A stretch of 64,000 bases of DNA from Clostridium nigeriense. GTDB lineage: Bacteria > Bacillota > Clostridia > Clostridiales > Clostridiaceae. Numbering within the stretch: the first letter of the stretch is position 1; each line of letters opens with the position of its first letter. Positions 1-7,387 of this stretch are shown one piece after another. The stretch covers positions 3,479,692 through 3,543,691 of the forward strand of contig NZ_LT575472.1 in assembly GCF_900086595.1 (NCBI RefSeq), written 5' to 3'. The notes beneath the pieces were generated by a model. That model was given only the letters and a program-made list of their open reading frames with translations. It did no database searches and was not told the DNA's origin. Made by a program: the position numbers and the translations under genes.

Positions 1-550
1 AATGTTTACCACTCCAATTATTTTTAAGTATTTCTTGTATGCTTTCTAATGGCATTTCTGCAACATTAAAGCCTATCCCTAATCCTTTTTGAATATCAAA
101 TAGGTTAGTATAATAAGCTTTCTTTATATTATCTGTATATAGTTTTGTACTTTGCTTTATTTCAACATCTGCTACTAACTTAGTATTGATATATATGCTT
201 TCTTTTAAAGCTTCTAATCTAGTTATTCTAGCCTTATATGCTTCTGCATTTAATTGAGCCATCATATATCTTTTTAATTCTTCATCTTGTATTCCATGTA
301 TCTTAGCTCTTATATCATTTAACTCTTTCTTAGGTATTTTAGAGTTTAATAATTGCCTAACTTCTTTCTCACTAAGTTCACTATCTTTCATGTATTTATA
401 GAATATATTATTTATATCGCCATTAATATCCTTAATAGCTTTATCATAAGCACTAGTTATTTTTCTAATTGTTTCATCACTATCTTTATGATAAGTAGCC
501 ATTCTTTCATTGGCTCTTTTATTCCAATAAGCTTTACTTCTATTCTTCAT
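1..550 (-). CDS. phage head morphogenesis protein (SPP1 gp7-like), C-terminus outside window
   Basis: This minus-strand frame is open from the ATG at 550 to the window edge, about 183 residues, so the C-terminal part is missing. It starts MKNRSKAYWNKRANERMA and is rich in charged helices. That start, and its place after terminase and portal, are typical of the SPP1 gp7 / minor head protein family, which sits at the portal and helps capsid assembly. An in-frame stop lies just upstream of the ATG, which fixes the start. It follows the 55-residue membrane protein by one base. The family call rests on N-terminal character and gene order; the conserved C-terminal domain is not visible. Confidence 0.72.
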   Translation of the reverse strand, partial: MKNRSKAYWNKRANERMATYHKDSDETIRKITSAYDKAIKDINGDINNIFYKYMKDSELSEKEVRQLLNSKIPKKELNDIRAKIHGIQDEELKRYMMAQLNAEAYKARITRLEALKESIYINTKLVADVEIKQSTKLYTDNIKKAYYTNLFDIQKGLGIGFNVAEMPLESIQEILKNNWSGKH

Positions 551-551
551 A

Positions 552-719
552 TCATAGCCTTAAAATATAAATAGAAACTATGCAAGCTAATATACCACCT
601 GTACAAGATATAAAGCTTCCTATTCTTCCAGAAGTTGTTTTTTCATTAAATATTCCAAGAAAAGTTATTAAGCTAACTAAAATATTTAATATTAATACTA
701 TCCAAGCTATTATTATCAT
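552..719 (-). CDS. small two-helix membrane protein of phage
   Basis: A 55-residue ORF that starts MIIIAWIVLILNILVS and ends IVSIYILRL. It has two hydrophobic segments (about residues 1-23 and 33-53) separated by a short polar stretch with NEKTTSGR. Its ATG overlaps the portal stop codon (ATGA), so it is probably translationally coupled. It lies between portal and head morphogenesis genes. The size and topology resemble small phage membrane proteins, but I do not recognise a family. A holin is unlikely at this position. Confidence 0.55.
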   Translation of the reverse strand: MIIIAWIVLILNILVSLITFLGIFNEKTTSGRIGSFISCTGGILACIVSIYILRL

Positions 720-2098
720 TCTTCTTCACCTTCCCTTTCTATATTTTTAAAATCATATGATCCAAAAGCTTTTTGTTGGTCCTCTAACTTTTTCTTATTT
801 TCTTCTTCTATCCTTTTTCTTTCTTCATTAACATCTATTTCTTCATCAAATCTTTTGATTCTAGTTTCCCAACTTATAAACCCTTCTGTTTCTTGTGCTA
901 TTTTAGCTGCCAATTCATCATCAACTGGAAGTGATCTCTTCATAGTAATATCTATGTCGCTTGGATTTATATTCTTCGCTCTTATATTCTCTATATTAGA
1001 CATTAACCTTAATCTTCGCCTTACTCCTTGCTTAAAGTATCTTTCTTTAGTCTTTCCTAGTTGTTCAAAGCCTAATAGCTTGTACTTCATAGCTACTCCA
1101 GAAGCATTACCAACAAAGTTTTCATCAGTAAGACATGGTACTTTACTGAATTCGTGTATATCATCTTTTAATGAGTTCTTTAATACTTCTATTTCAGTTT
1201 CATTAAGACTTTTAACTAACCATTTAGCATCTCCACCTTGGTCTAGTTCAATAATCTTTAATTCCTTCAATAGTTTAGCTGTTTCTATCTTCTCTTCTCC
1301 ATCATCACCTAATGAAGCACCTATAACAGCAAGCAAAGCATCCACCATTTGTTCTTTATCATTTACTCTATCGCTTTGCAATAAGTTATAAGCATCTATT
1401 AAAGTTATTACTCCTTCAAAATCACCTTTGAACTTCTTATTATTTTTATATTCAATTAATGGAACACCTTTAAAATAATGTTCTTCTGGATCATCAATAG
1501 TTGGTGATTCACTAGTTAAGTCTGTAAAGAAATAATGTGTTATATCCTTATCTGTATAGACATTAACATCATATCCTTTTAATATATTATCAATATCATA
1601 CTTAGGATAATGAGTCACTCCAAACATAGGCTTATGTTTAACTGTGCTATCAACCACAATAAAGCTATTTAAAGGACTTACTACTGCCAGTTCTGGGTAA
1701 GGAACTTCTTCGTTATTCATATAGATTAATTCATATCCTACACCAAATATAGATAAATCTAAAGCTAACTCATTGTTATGACTATCTTCATCTATTTCTA
1801 TAAATATCTTATTTAATTCTTCTGCTCCCTTACCTCCATAGCTTACTGGAGTACCAAATACATATCCTGTTGCCATATCTGTTATATACTCTGCATGGTT
1901 AGCAACTACCTTATTATTAGGTAAAGATGTACTTGATAATGTTCTGTTTAATATCTTATGTTCTCCATCATAATATTTATTTAACTTCTCGTACTTATTC
2001 CTTACTATAGACTTATGTTCATCAATACATTTAACTAATAACTTTATAGGAATACTTCCATCTTCATTTAGTAAATCTCTATCCTTAATTATTGGCAT
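716..2098 (-). CDS. phage portal protein (SPP1 gp6 family)
   Basis: A 460-residue protein starting MPIIKDRDLLNEDGSI. It is the expected length for SPP1 gp6-type portal proteins, which form the dodecameric ring through which DNA is packaged and which docks the terminase. An upstream in-frame start exists at 2134, but the ATG at 2098 has a good ribosome binding site (AGAGGTGATAAA) and is preferred. The N-terminal part carries the usual NKYEKLNKYYDGEH region, and the C-terminus is an acidic/lysine-rich tail (EEENKKKLEDQQKAFG). It lies 160 bases downstream of the large terminase gene, in canonical terS-terL-portal order. Confidence 0.9.
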   Translation of the reverse strand: MPIIKDRDLLNEDGSIPIKLLVKCIDEHKSIVRNKYEKLNKYYDGEHKILNRTLSSTSLPNNKVVANHAEYITDMATGYVFGTPVSYGGKGAEELNKIFIEIDEDSHNNELALDLSIFGVGYELIYMNNEEVPYPELAVVSPLNSFIVVDSTVKHKPMFGVTHYPKYDIDNILKGYDVNVYTDKDITHYFFTDLTSESPTIDDPEEHYFKGVPLIEYKNNKKFKGDFEGVITLIDAYNLLQSDRVNDKEQMVDALLAVIGASLGDDGEEKIETAKLLKELKIIELDQGGDAKWLVKSLNETEIEVLKNSLKDDIHEFSKVPCLTDENFVGNASGVAMKYKLLGFEQLGKTKERYFKQGVRRRLRLMSNIENIRAKNINPSDIDITMKRSLPVDDELAAKIAQETEGFISWETRIKRFDEEIDVNEERKRIEEENKKKLEDQQKAFGSYDFKNIEREGEEE

Positions 2099-2259
2099 TT
2101 TATCACCTCTTTTTATATCATTTCGTAACTTCATATGCGAAATAGTACTTTTTACTTTAAATGTTTAGTTTTATTAAACTAAGTTTCTTATTTTCACATC
2201 TTATAAATGGCTTAAATAGGTAATTTAACTAATATTCATTAAACGAAAATTTAACGAAA

Positions 2260-3543
2260 TTATCTTAATCCCAACTTAACCTTGCTCTTAACTTTTACCT
2301 TAGTAGAGTTAATTTCATCTTCCATACCATACCTACAAGCATCTATAGTATGGTTATTTTTATCTGGATATTCTCCCTTTAAATTACCTTCTTTATCTTT
2401 TTCTATTTCATATCCTACAAACTCTCTTTTAGCATTAGGACATCTTACTGGATCAATTATTATCTCTTCTATTTCTTCACTTAAGAACTTAATTCCATGG
2501 TCAACACTATCTGGTCCCTTCTTTGCTCCTGCAATATTTAATCCTAGATTCTTAAATTCATTTATAGTTCTAGGCTCTGCTGAATCTGCTGTTACTCTTT
2601 TATTTAAAGGATTAAGTTTCCTTATTTCCTCAACTGCTTTACTATTACTTAATTGAACTTTATAAACTTCTCCAAAGATATATAATCTCTTTCTAGTCTT
2701 ATCATAATTCATTAATAAATAAGCCAAAGGATCTGCTGCATATCCAAAGTCTAATCCATTCTTTAATCTATCAAATACTTTTATTTCATCATCTGTTATT
2801 TCTCTTACTGTTATATTTCTAAATACTTCTCCACCAGTTCCAGTTACAGCTCCTAAATAGTCATGTTCATATTTAGTAGGATTAACCTTCTTCATGTGTT
2901 CAGCTTCAATAATAAATTGTTCTCCTAACCACTCTTTAGGTACTGCTCTATAATCACTATGATGTATATATTTATCTTCTCTTTGCTCTATAACTTCTTG
3001 GTTACACCAATTCCTTTGACTTTCTGGTGGGTTAAAAGAATAGAATACAAAGAATTTTGGTCCACCTCTCATTAAAGACTGATTAATGGTATCTATTTTA
3101 TGTTTTCCTTCAAACTCGTCTACTTCTTCATACCAAATATATTTAATATATCCTTTAGGTACTTTGGTAGATTTAACTTTCTTAGGATTATCAGCACCTT
3201 TAAATCTTATTACTTGCCCTGTTGGCTTATACGTTATTGTTAATTTAGCTTCTGGAACGTGCCATTCATCACTTACACCTAATATATCTATTGCCCATTT
3301 AATCTGATCTCTTACTGATTCTGATAGAGTATCTTTAACCCTTCTTAGTATCAAAGCATTAGACATTATTCCTTCTTGTGCATCTTTCATCATTCCTAGA
3401 ACTATTTCAATAGAAATAAAAGAAGACTTCGTACTACCTCTACCACCTTTAAACCAGTAGTGAGTATGAAGTCCTCTTTTTATATCTTTATGTGCTTCAT
3501 AAAAGCTTTCTGCTATTATTGATTTTAGTTTTACTTTAATCAT
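2260..3543 (-). CDS. phage terminase large subunit (PBSX type)
   Basis: A 427-residue packaging motor. The N-terminal ATPase has a Walker A variant GGRGSTKS (residues 33-40) and Walker B IWYEEVDEF (136-144) with the catalytic glutamate. The C-terminal RNase H-like nuclease shows acidic metal-binding positions in GLDFGYAADP (about 262-271), TADSAEP (about 317) and NNHTIDACRYG (about 400). It cuts concatemeric DNA and pumps it into the prohead through the portal. Its ATG lies inside the end of the small terminase gene (8-base overlap), so the two are probably translated together. Confidence 0.95.
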   Translation of the reverse strand: MIKVKLKSIIAESFYEAHKDIKRGLHTHYWFKGGRGSTKSSFISIEIVLGMMKDAQEGIMSNALILRRVKDTLSESVRDQIKWAIDILGVSDEWHVPEAKLTITYKPTGQVIRFKGADNPKKVKSTKVPKGYIKYIWYEEVDEFEGKHKIDTINQSLMRGGPKFFVFYSFNPPESQRNWCNQEVIEQREDKYIHHSDYRAVPKEWLGEQFIIEAEHMKKVNPTKYEHDYLGAVTGTGGEVFRNITVREITDDEIKVFDRLKNGLDFGYAADPLAYLLMNYDKTRKRLYIFGEVYKVQLSNSKAVEEIRKLNPLNKRVTADSAEPRTINEFKNLGLNIAGAKKGPDSVDHGIKFLSEEIEEIIIDPVRCPNAKREFVGYEIEKDKEGNLKGEYPDKNNHTIDACRYGMEDEINSTKVKVKSKVKLGLR

Positions 3544-3982
3544 CTATATCATCTACTATCTGTACTTGTTGAACACCATCAACTTCAATCTTTTCAGTAA
3601 ACAATCTATATCTCTTACCTAATAACTCTGCTGCTTTATTTCTATCTTTAGCTGATATATCTTTCTTAACTATTCTTGCTGATGAACATCCTTCTCCTTC
3701 ACCTTCTACAACAACAACTTCTTCTGTTAGTTCATTTCTCATTACTGCTGTAAGGTATTTCATAACTTCTGTTGCATTTGCTATGCTTTCATCTTCTATT
3801 TTCTTAAGCTGTTCATCAATATAGTTTTTAAGGTTAACATTAGTTAACAGTCTACTTGCTGCTGCCTTTGCTACACTATCTTTTTTCACATTAGGATAAG
3901 CCTTTTTATATGCTCTAGTAGCATTAAGGTCTATCAAGTATTCATTTGCAAATATTATTTGTTTATCTGTAAGTCTGGCCAT
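3536..3982 (-). CDS. phage terminase small subunit
   Basis: A 148-residue protein whose N-terminus, MARLTDKQIIFANEYLIDLN followed by ATRAYKKAYP, is the signature helix-turn-helix of the Terminase_2 family, which recognises the packaging site. The frame can be extended to a GTG at 3991, but AGGAGG sits eight bases before the ATG at 3982, which I take as the start. The C-terminal part (AELLGKRYRLFTEKIEVDG) is also typical. It precedes and overlaps the large subunit gene. Confidence 0.93.
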   Translation of the reverse strand: MARLTDKQIIFANEYLIDLNATRAYKKAYPNVKKDSVAKAAASRLLTNVNLKNYIDEQLKKIEDESIANATEVMKYLTAVMRNELTEEVVVVEGEGEGCSSARIVKKDISAKDRNKAAELLGKRYRLFTEKIEVDGVQQVQIVDDIDD

Positions 3983-4011
3983 TAATGCCACCTCCTGTAT
4001 TTTTATATATT

Positions 4012-4034
4012 AAAAAAGAGCCTAAAAGGGCTCT
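4012..4034 (-). terminator. rho-independent terminator before terS
   Basis: Six-base-pair stem AGAGCC/GGCTCT (4017-4034) followed on the minus strand by a run of T (4012-4016). It lies between the 64-residue gene and the small terminase. Late transcription must read through it or restart, unless this is a partial terminator. Confidence 0.7.
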
Positions 4035-4044
4035 GTTAATATTT

Positions 4045-4239
4045 TTACTTTAATTGTATTTCTTCATAATATTCTAACATTTTTTCTTTTGAATTAGTTT
4101 CATTAAATGCAATTTTAATTATTTGGGCCATTTCATCTAATCCTAAATCAAAATGTCCTAATCCATACATTCTAAAATTTCCACTTACTATACTATCAGC
4201 TATCTCATAACATTGTTCATCCGTTAACTTAATATCCAT
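4045..4239 (-). CDS. small phage protein of unknown function
   Basis: A 64-residue ORF starting MDIKLTDEQCYEIADSIVSG, with a clear ribosome binding site (GGGAGGT). It is acidic, probably helical and lacks membrane segments. It is the first gene after the putative late promoter-terminator leader and the last before terS, with terminators on both sides. No family is recognised. Confidence 0.6.
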   Translation of the reverse strand: MDIKLTDEQCYEIADSIVSGNFRMYGLGHFDLGLDEMAQIIKIAFNETNSKEKMLEYYEEIQLK

Positions 4240-4303
4240 TTTCTTTCAACCTCCCATCTATATAGATATTTCTACATATTGATTAGGTTTCCTTCTTTAA
4301 ATA

Positions 4304-4347
4304 TAAAAAAAGCACCTAAATCCTTATACAGAATTTATCTAGGTGCT
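4304..4347 (-). terminator. terminator in the late leader, downstream of the regulator gene
   Basis: The stem AGCACCTA (4311-4318) pairs with TAGGTGCT (4340-4347), followed on the minus strand by seven T (4304-4310). It can end transcription of the 181-residue regulator gene. It also sits only about 20 bases after the predicted start point of the promoter at 4371-4399, so it could act as a leader terminator controlled by antitermination. Confidence 0.8.
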
Positions 4348-4370
4348 AATTTATAAAATTACTTGATACC

Positions 4371-4399
4371 ATTATACTATGGTATAAAAAGTACCACAA
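4371..4399 (-). promoter_or_regulatory. putative phage late promoter
   Basis: Read on the minus strand, TTGTGG (4399-4394) and TATAAT (4376-4371) are separated by 17 bases. The -10 box lies inside a palindrome, ATACCAT/ATGGTAT (4366-4385). The promoter points at the small gene and terminase block and is followed at once by a terminator. Two copies of a 15-base box lie just upstream. Confidence 0.55.
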
Positions 4400-4407
4400 T
4401 CCCATTG

Positions 4408-4488
4408 AAAAGGACATTTTTTCATATATTATTATTATATTTTTGGCTGTATTACTAGTATTGATGCAATTTAAAAAGGACATTTTTT
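4408..4488. repeat. two direct copies of AAAAGGACATTTTTT
   Basis: Identical 15-mers occupy 4408-4422 and 4474-4488, 66 bases apart (about six helical turns). The second overlaps the stop codon of the regulator gene. Their place directly upstream of the putative late promoter suggests activator binding sites. Confidence 0.6.
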
Positions 4489-5032
4489 AAAGCTTAATTC
4501 CATCAATTCCAAAAAATAATATTGATAAATCTTCAATTGCTAATCTTACATCTCTTCCTACTGTCTTAACAGTAATATCAAATTTTTCTGCTACTTCTTC
4601 ATATGTTGGTATTGTTTGATTTTCATTAGGATCTATATACATGTATTTTATTATCTTATACCTTCTAATTTTATTCTTACCTTCACTTTTACAAATAGCT
4701 TCATAATATTTAATAGATTTATTTATATGTCCAACCATTATTGTTGTTCGAACTTTAGTTCTACTTATAGCTTGTACATATTGCTCTTCATCATTTATCG
4801 CTTCTATGTCATCTAACACATCTACAGCATTTTCATAATATACCTTATTGATAACTGTATCACTAAAATCACTATGAATGGTAAGCCCTCTATAATGCTT
4901 AAGAAGTAATCTGGTATTTCTTAATCTTCTATCATATCTCTTAGTTAACTTTTGATATTCTTGTTCTTTAATATATTTTATTCCTTCTCTTACTCCAATC
5001 TTAACTGCTTCCTCATAACTTATCTTTTCCAC
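4487..5032 (-). CDS. phage late transcription regulator candidate (ArpU / sigma-like)
   Basis: A 181-residue protein starting MEKISYEEAVKIGVREGIKY. The C-terminal third has a sigma region 4-like helix-turn-helix (TYEEVAEKFDITVKTVGRDV, about residues 147-166) preceded by a basic helix (KNKIRRYKIIKYMY). This matches the layout of ArpU/LtrC/RinA-like regulators found just before the terminase genes in Firmicute phages, where they switch on late expression. The start has a weakly spaced AGGGATATAAGTG before it. Downstream of it lie two repeated boxes, a promoter and a leader terminator. The exact family is inferred from architecture and position. Confidence 0.65.
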   Translation of the reverse strand: MEKISYEEAVKIGVREGIKYIKEQEYQKLTKRYDRRLRNTRLLLKHYRGLTIHSDFSDTVINKVYYENAVDVLDDIEAINDEEQYVQAISRTKVRTTIMVGHINKSIKYYEAICKSEGKNKIRRYKIIKYMYIDPNENQTIPTYEEVAEKFDITVKTVGRDVRLAIEDLSILFFGIDGIKL

Positions 5033-5043
5033 TTATATCCCTC

Positions 5044-5391
5044 CTATTCCTTAATGTCAATTTCAATTCCAGTTTCAAAGATCCATTGTCTTTCTACTAA
5101 CTTATCCTTATGTGCCATATTAATATCTTTTAATGAGTTAGGTTCATCAAAATCAAGTGCCTGTCTATGACATCTCCATAAAATTAATATACACATCTGA
5201 ATTAAATCAAAAGTTTCTGCAATAACTTCTTTTAGATTACTTAAAGTTCTATCTCTGCTGTAAGTCATCATAGCCTTTACTACTTCTTTAAATTCTTCAT
5301 CTAGTTTTATTATTATAGCCATTGGTCCTATTTTAGTATTATCTATATTTAATTTCTTACTTTCTTTTAACACATGCATTAATAGTTTCAA
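5044..5391 (-). CDS. MazG-like all-alpha phage protein
   Basis: A 115-residue protein with EEFKEVVKAM (about residues 32-41) and KEVIAETFDLIQ (about 54-65). These acidic helices resemble the EExxE and E..D metal sites of MazG/all-alpha NTP pyrophosphatases, which trim the nucleotide pool. A second EExx pattern is incomplete, so activity is uncertain. The start is TTG at 5391, with AAGGAG ten bases before it. An ATG twelve bases further in lacks a ribosome binding site at proper distance. The TTG overlaps the stop of the 24-residue ORF upstream. Confidence 0.55.
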   Translation of the reverse strand: MKLLMHVLKESKKLNIDNTKIGPMAIIIKLDEEFKEVVKAMMTYSRDRTLSNLKEVIAETFDLIQMCILILWRCHRQALDFDEPNSLKDINMAHKDKLVERQWIFETGIEIDIKE

Positions 5392-5462
5392 TCTATATCA
5401 GCTCCTTTGAAAAACATTATTATTAAAGCTAAAACCAAGAAGTAAATAATTATATATTTCAT
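5388..5462 (-). CDS. 24-residue membrane micro-ORF
   Basis: The micro-ORF MKYIIIYFLVLALIIMFFKG plus four residues is a single hydrophobic helix. Its ATG overlaps the stop of the SNF2 helicase gene (ATGA), with GGAGG just before it. Its stop (TGA) overlaps the TTG start of the MazG-like gene. This stop-start coupling on both sides argues that it is translated. Function unknown. Confidence 0.45.
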   Translation of the reverse strand: MKYIIIYFLVLALIIMFFKGADID

Positions 5463-6820
5463 ACTTCCTCCAATCTTGCTTTTACTGCTTCTAAAAGCAT
5501 GTTTTGATTTATTTCTTTATTGGCCAATGCATTCATGACATCTTCATCTACAGTTCCCTTAGCTATCAAATGGTGTATAATTACAGTTTCTTTTTGTCCT
5601 TGTCTATGAAGTCTTGCATTAGCTTGTTGATATAACTCTAAACTCCAAGTAAGCCCAAACCATACAATAATGTTACCTCCGTATTGTAGATTTAACCCAT
5701 GTCCTGCACTTGCTGGATGTAATAAGGCTACTTGTATTTCTCCTTCATTCCATTTTTTAATATCTTCCGAATCATTTAAAGTTTGATAACTTACTTTTTT
5801 CTTATTTAACATTTCTGATATTCTGTTATAGTCATGTTTGAAGTTATAAAATACTAATACAGACTTACCATTTGATATATCAATAATTTCCTCAAGCTTT
5901 TCTAACTTCTCATCATGAATATTAACTACTTCCTTTGATTCAGAATAAATTGCCCCATTAGAAATTTGTAATAATTTATTTGTTAGCACTGCTGCATTAG
6001 CTGCTGTTATATCTTCTTCTCCTAATTCAATAATTAAATCCTTTTCTAATGTTTTATAGGTTTCTAAAGCCTTTTTAGATAATGATATTTCAACTTTGTT
6101 ATCTATTCTTTCAGGAAGATCCAGATAATCATCTGCTTTCATCGAAATACAAATATCAGATATTTTATTTTGAATTGCTTCTTCTGCTCCTTCTTTTAAA
6201 TCCCAGTTATAAACTACATAACCATTTCTTCTTCCTGGATTAAAATATCTATCTTTAAATCCTGTTATTGTTTTTCCTAATCTTTGTCCACCATCTAATA
6301 AATAAATTTGTGGCCAAAGATCTATTAAGCTATTAGGTGCTGGTGTTCCTGTTAATCCTACTATTCTTTTAAAATAAGGCCTTACTTTCTTTAATGCTCT
6401 AAATCTTTTTGCTTTACTAGATTTAAAAGAACTTAATTCATCTATAACTACCATATCCCATATCCAGCTATCAAAACATTCATTAACTAACCAATCTACA
6501 TTCTCTCTATTAGTTACATAAATATCTGCATTCTTCATTAAAGCTTCTTCTCTTTGCTTCTTAGTTCCTAGAATTTTAGATATTTTTAAATGTTTTAGAT
6601 GGTCCCACTTTTCTACTTCTGTACTCCATGTATCTTCTGCAACTCTAAGTGGTGCTATAACTAAAACTTTATTTACTTCACCTAAGAAAATTAAATTATC
6701 TATTGCTGTTAAGGTGCTAACTGTCTTGCCCATACCCATATCTAAGAATAACCCTGAAGCTTTATGATCTATAATATGGTTAATGGAATACTGTTGATAG
6801 TTCCAAGGTTTGAACTGCAT
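5459..6820 (-). CDS. phage SNF2-family DNA helicase/translocase
   Basis: A 453-residue superfamily 2 ATPase. Walker A is DMGMGKT (residues 27-33), Walker B VVIDELSS (124-131), motif III LTGTPAPNS, and motif VI QANARLHRQGQ near the C-terminus. These are the hallmarks of Snf2-like proteins common in phage replication modules, thought to help remodel DNA at replication or recombination. It starts MQFKPWNYQQ with a fair ribosome binding site (GGAAGTGGTGTA). It follows the VRR-NUC nuclease by 14 bases, and the two commonly travel together. Confidence 0.93.
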   Translation of the reverse strand: MQFKPWNYQQYSINHIIDHKASGLFLDMGMGKTVSTLTAIDNLIFLGEVNKVLVIAPLRVAEDTWSTEVEKWDHLKHLKISKILGTKKQREEALMKNADIYVTNRENVDWLVNECFDSWIWDMVVIDELSSFKSSKAKRFRALKKVRPYFKRIVGLTGTPAPNSLIDLWPQIYLLDGGQRLGKTITGFKDRYFNPGRRNGYVVYNWDLKEGAEEAIQNKISDICISMKADDYLDLPERIDNKVEISLSKKALETYKTLEKDLIIELGEEDITAANAAVLTNKLLQISNGAIYSESKEVVNIHDEKLEKLEEIIDISNGKSVLVFYNFKHDYNRISEMLNKKKVSYQTLNDSEDIKKWNEGEIQVALLHPASAGHGLNLQYGGNIIVWFGLTWSLELYQQANARLHRQGQKETVIIHHLIAKGTVDEDVMNALANKEINQNMLLEAVKARLEEV

Positions 6821-6834
6821 TACACCACTTCCTT

Positions 6835-7122
6835 TTAATATTCTTGTACTTCTATATAAACAAGTAAGCTTTCTATGTCCTCATAGCTATCAATCACCCA
6901 ATAATCAAAACCTAACTTTTCTAATTCTTTTTTTCTAAGTTCTTGTATTGGTCTTAATTTTTTACCAGGTGATTTAAGTTCTACAAATATCACTTTTCCG
7001 TATGGAAGAAGAATAATCCTATCAGGCACTCCTGACACTCCTGGACTAACAAACTTTAATGCTTTACCACCTATCAACTCAATTTCTTTTTTAAGTCGTC
7101 TTTCTATTTTTTGTTCTTCCAC
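6835..7122 (-). CDS. VRR-NUC domain nuclease
   Basis: A 95-residue protein that is essentially one VRR-NUC domain. GVSGVPDRIILLPYGK supplies the catalytic aspartate and VIFVELKSPGKKL the ExK part of a PD-(D/E)xK active site. Such stand-alone phage nucleases act on structured DNA and lie beside SNF2 helicases, as here. The frame is open much further upstream through the iteron region. The likely start is GTG at 7122, preceded by GAAGGTGATAAA, which gives a protein of normal family length. Confidence 0.88.
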   Translation of the reverse strand: MEEQKIERRLKKEIELIGGKALKFVSPGVSGVPDRIILLPYGKVIFVELKSPGKKLRPIQELRKKELEKLGFDYWVIDSYEDIESLLVYIEVQEY

Positions 7123-7141
7123 TTTATCACCTTCTTTATAG

Positions 7142-7387
7142 TGGATACATGGATACACAATTTCTATATATATATAAATGTGTGTATTAGGCGTATATGT
7201 GTATATAGGTATATGCCTAATTATATAAATAATACTTATAAAGAATATTTTGTATCCACTGTATCCAGTAGCTTTCAAAACCTTTATATTACTTGCTTTA
7301 AGATGGATACAATACTGGATACAGAACAATTATTTTTGTATCCATTGTATCCATTTACTTATTTCGTAAAACAAAACTTTGTATCCA
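7142..7387. repeat. nine-copy iteron array TGGATACA/TGTATCCA, possible replication origin
   Basis: Perfect 8-mers lie at 7142, 7150, 7304 and 7316 (TGGATACA) and at 7251, 7260, 7337, 7346 and 7380 (TGTATCCA, the reverse complement), mostly in close pairs. Between them is an AT-rich stretch with TATATATATATA-like runs and an inverted repeat ATTAGGC/GCCTAAT (7186-7192, 7215-7221). The last copy abuts the stop codon of the primase/helicase gene. The array fills an otherwise non-coding 265-base gap in the replication module. Confidence 0.8.
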
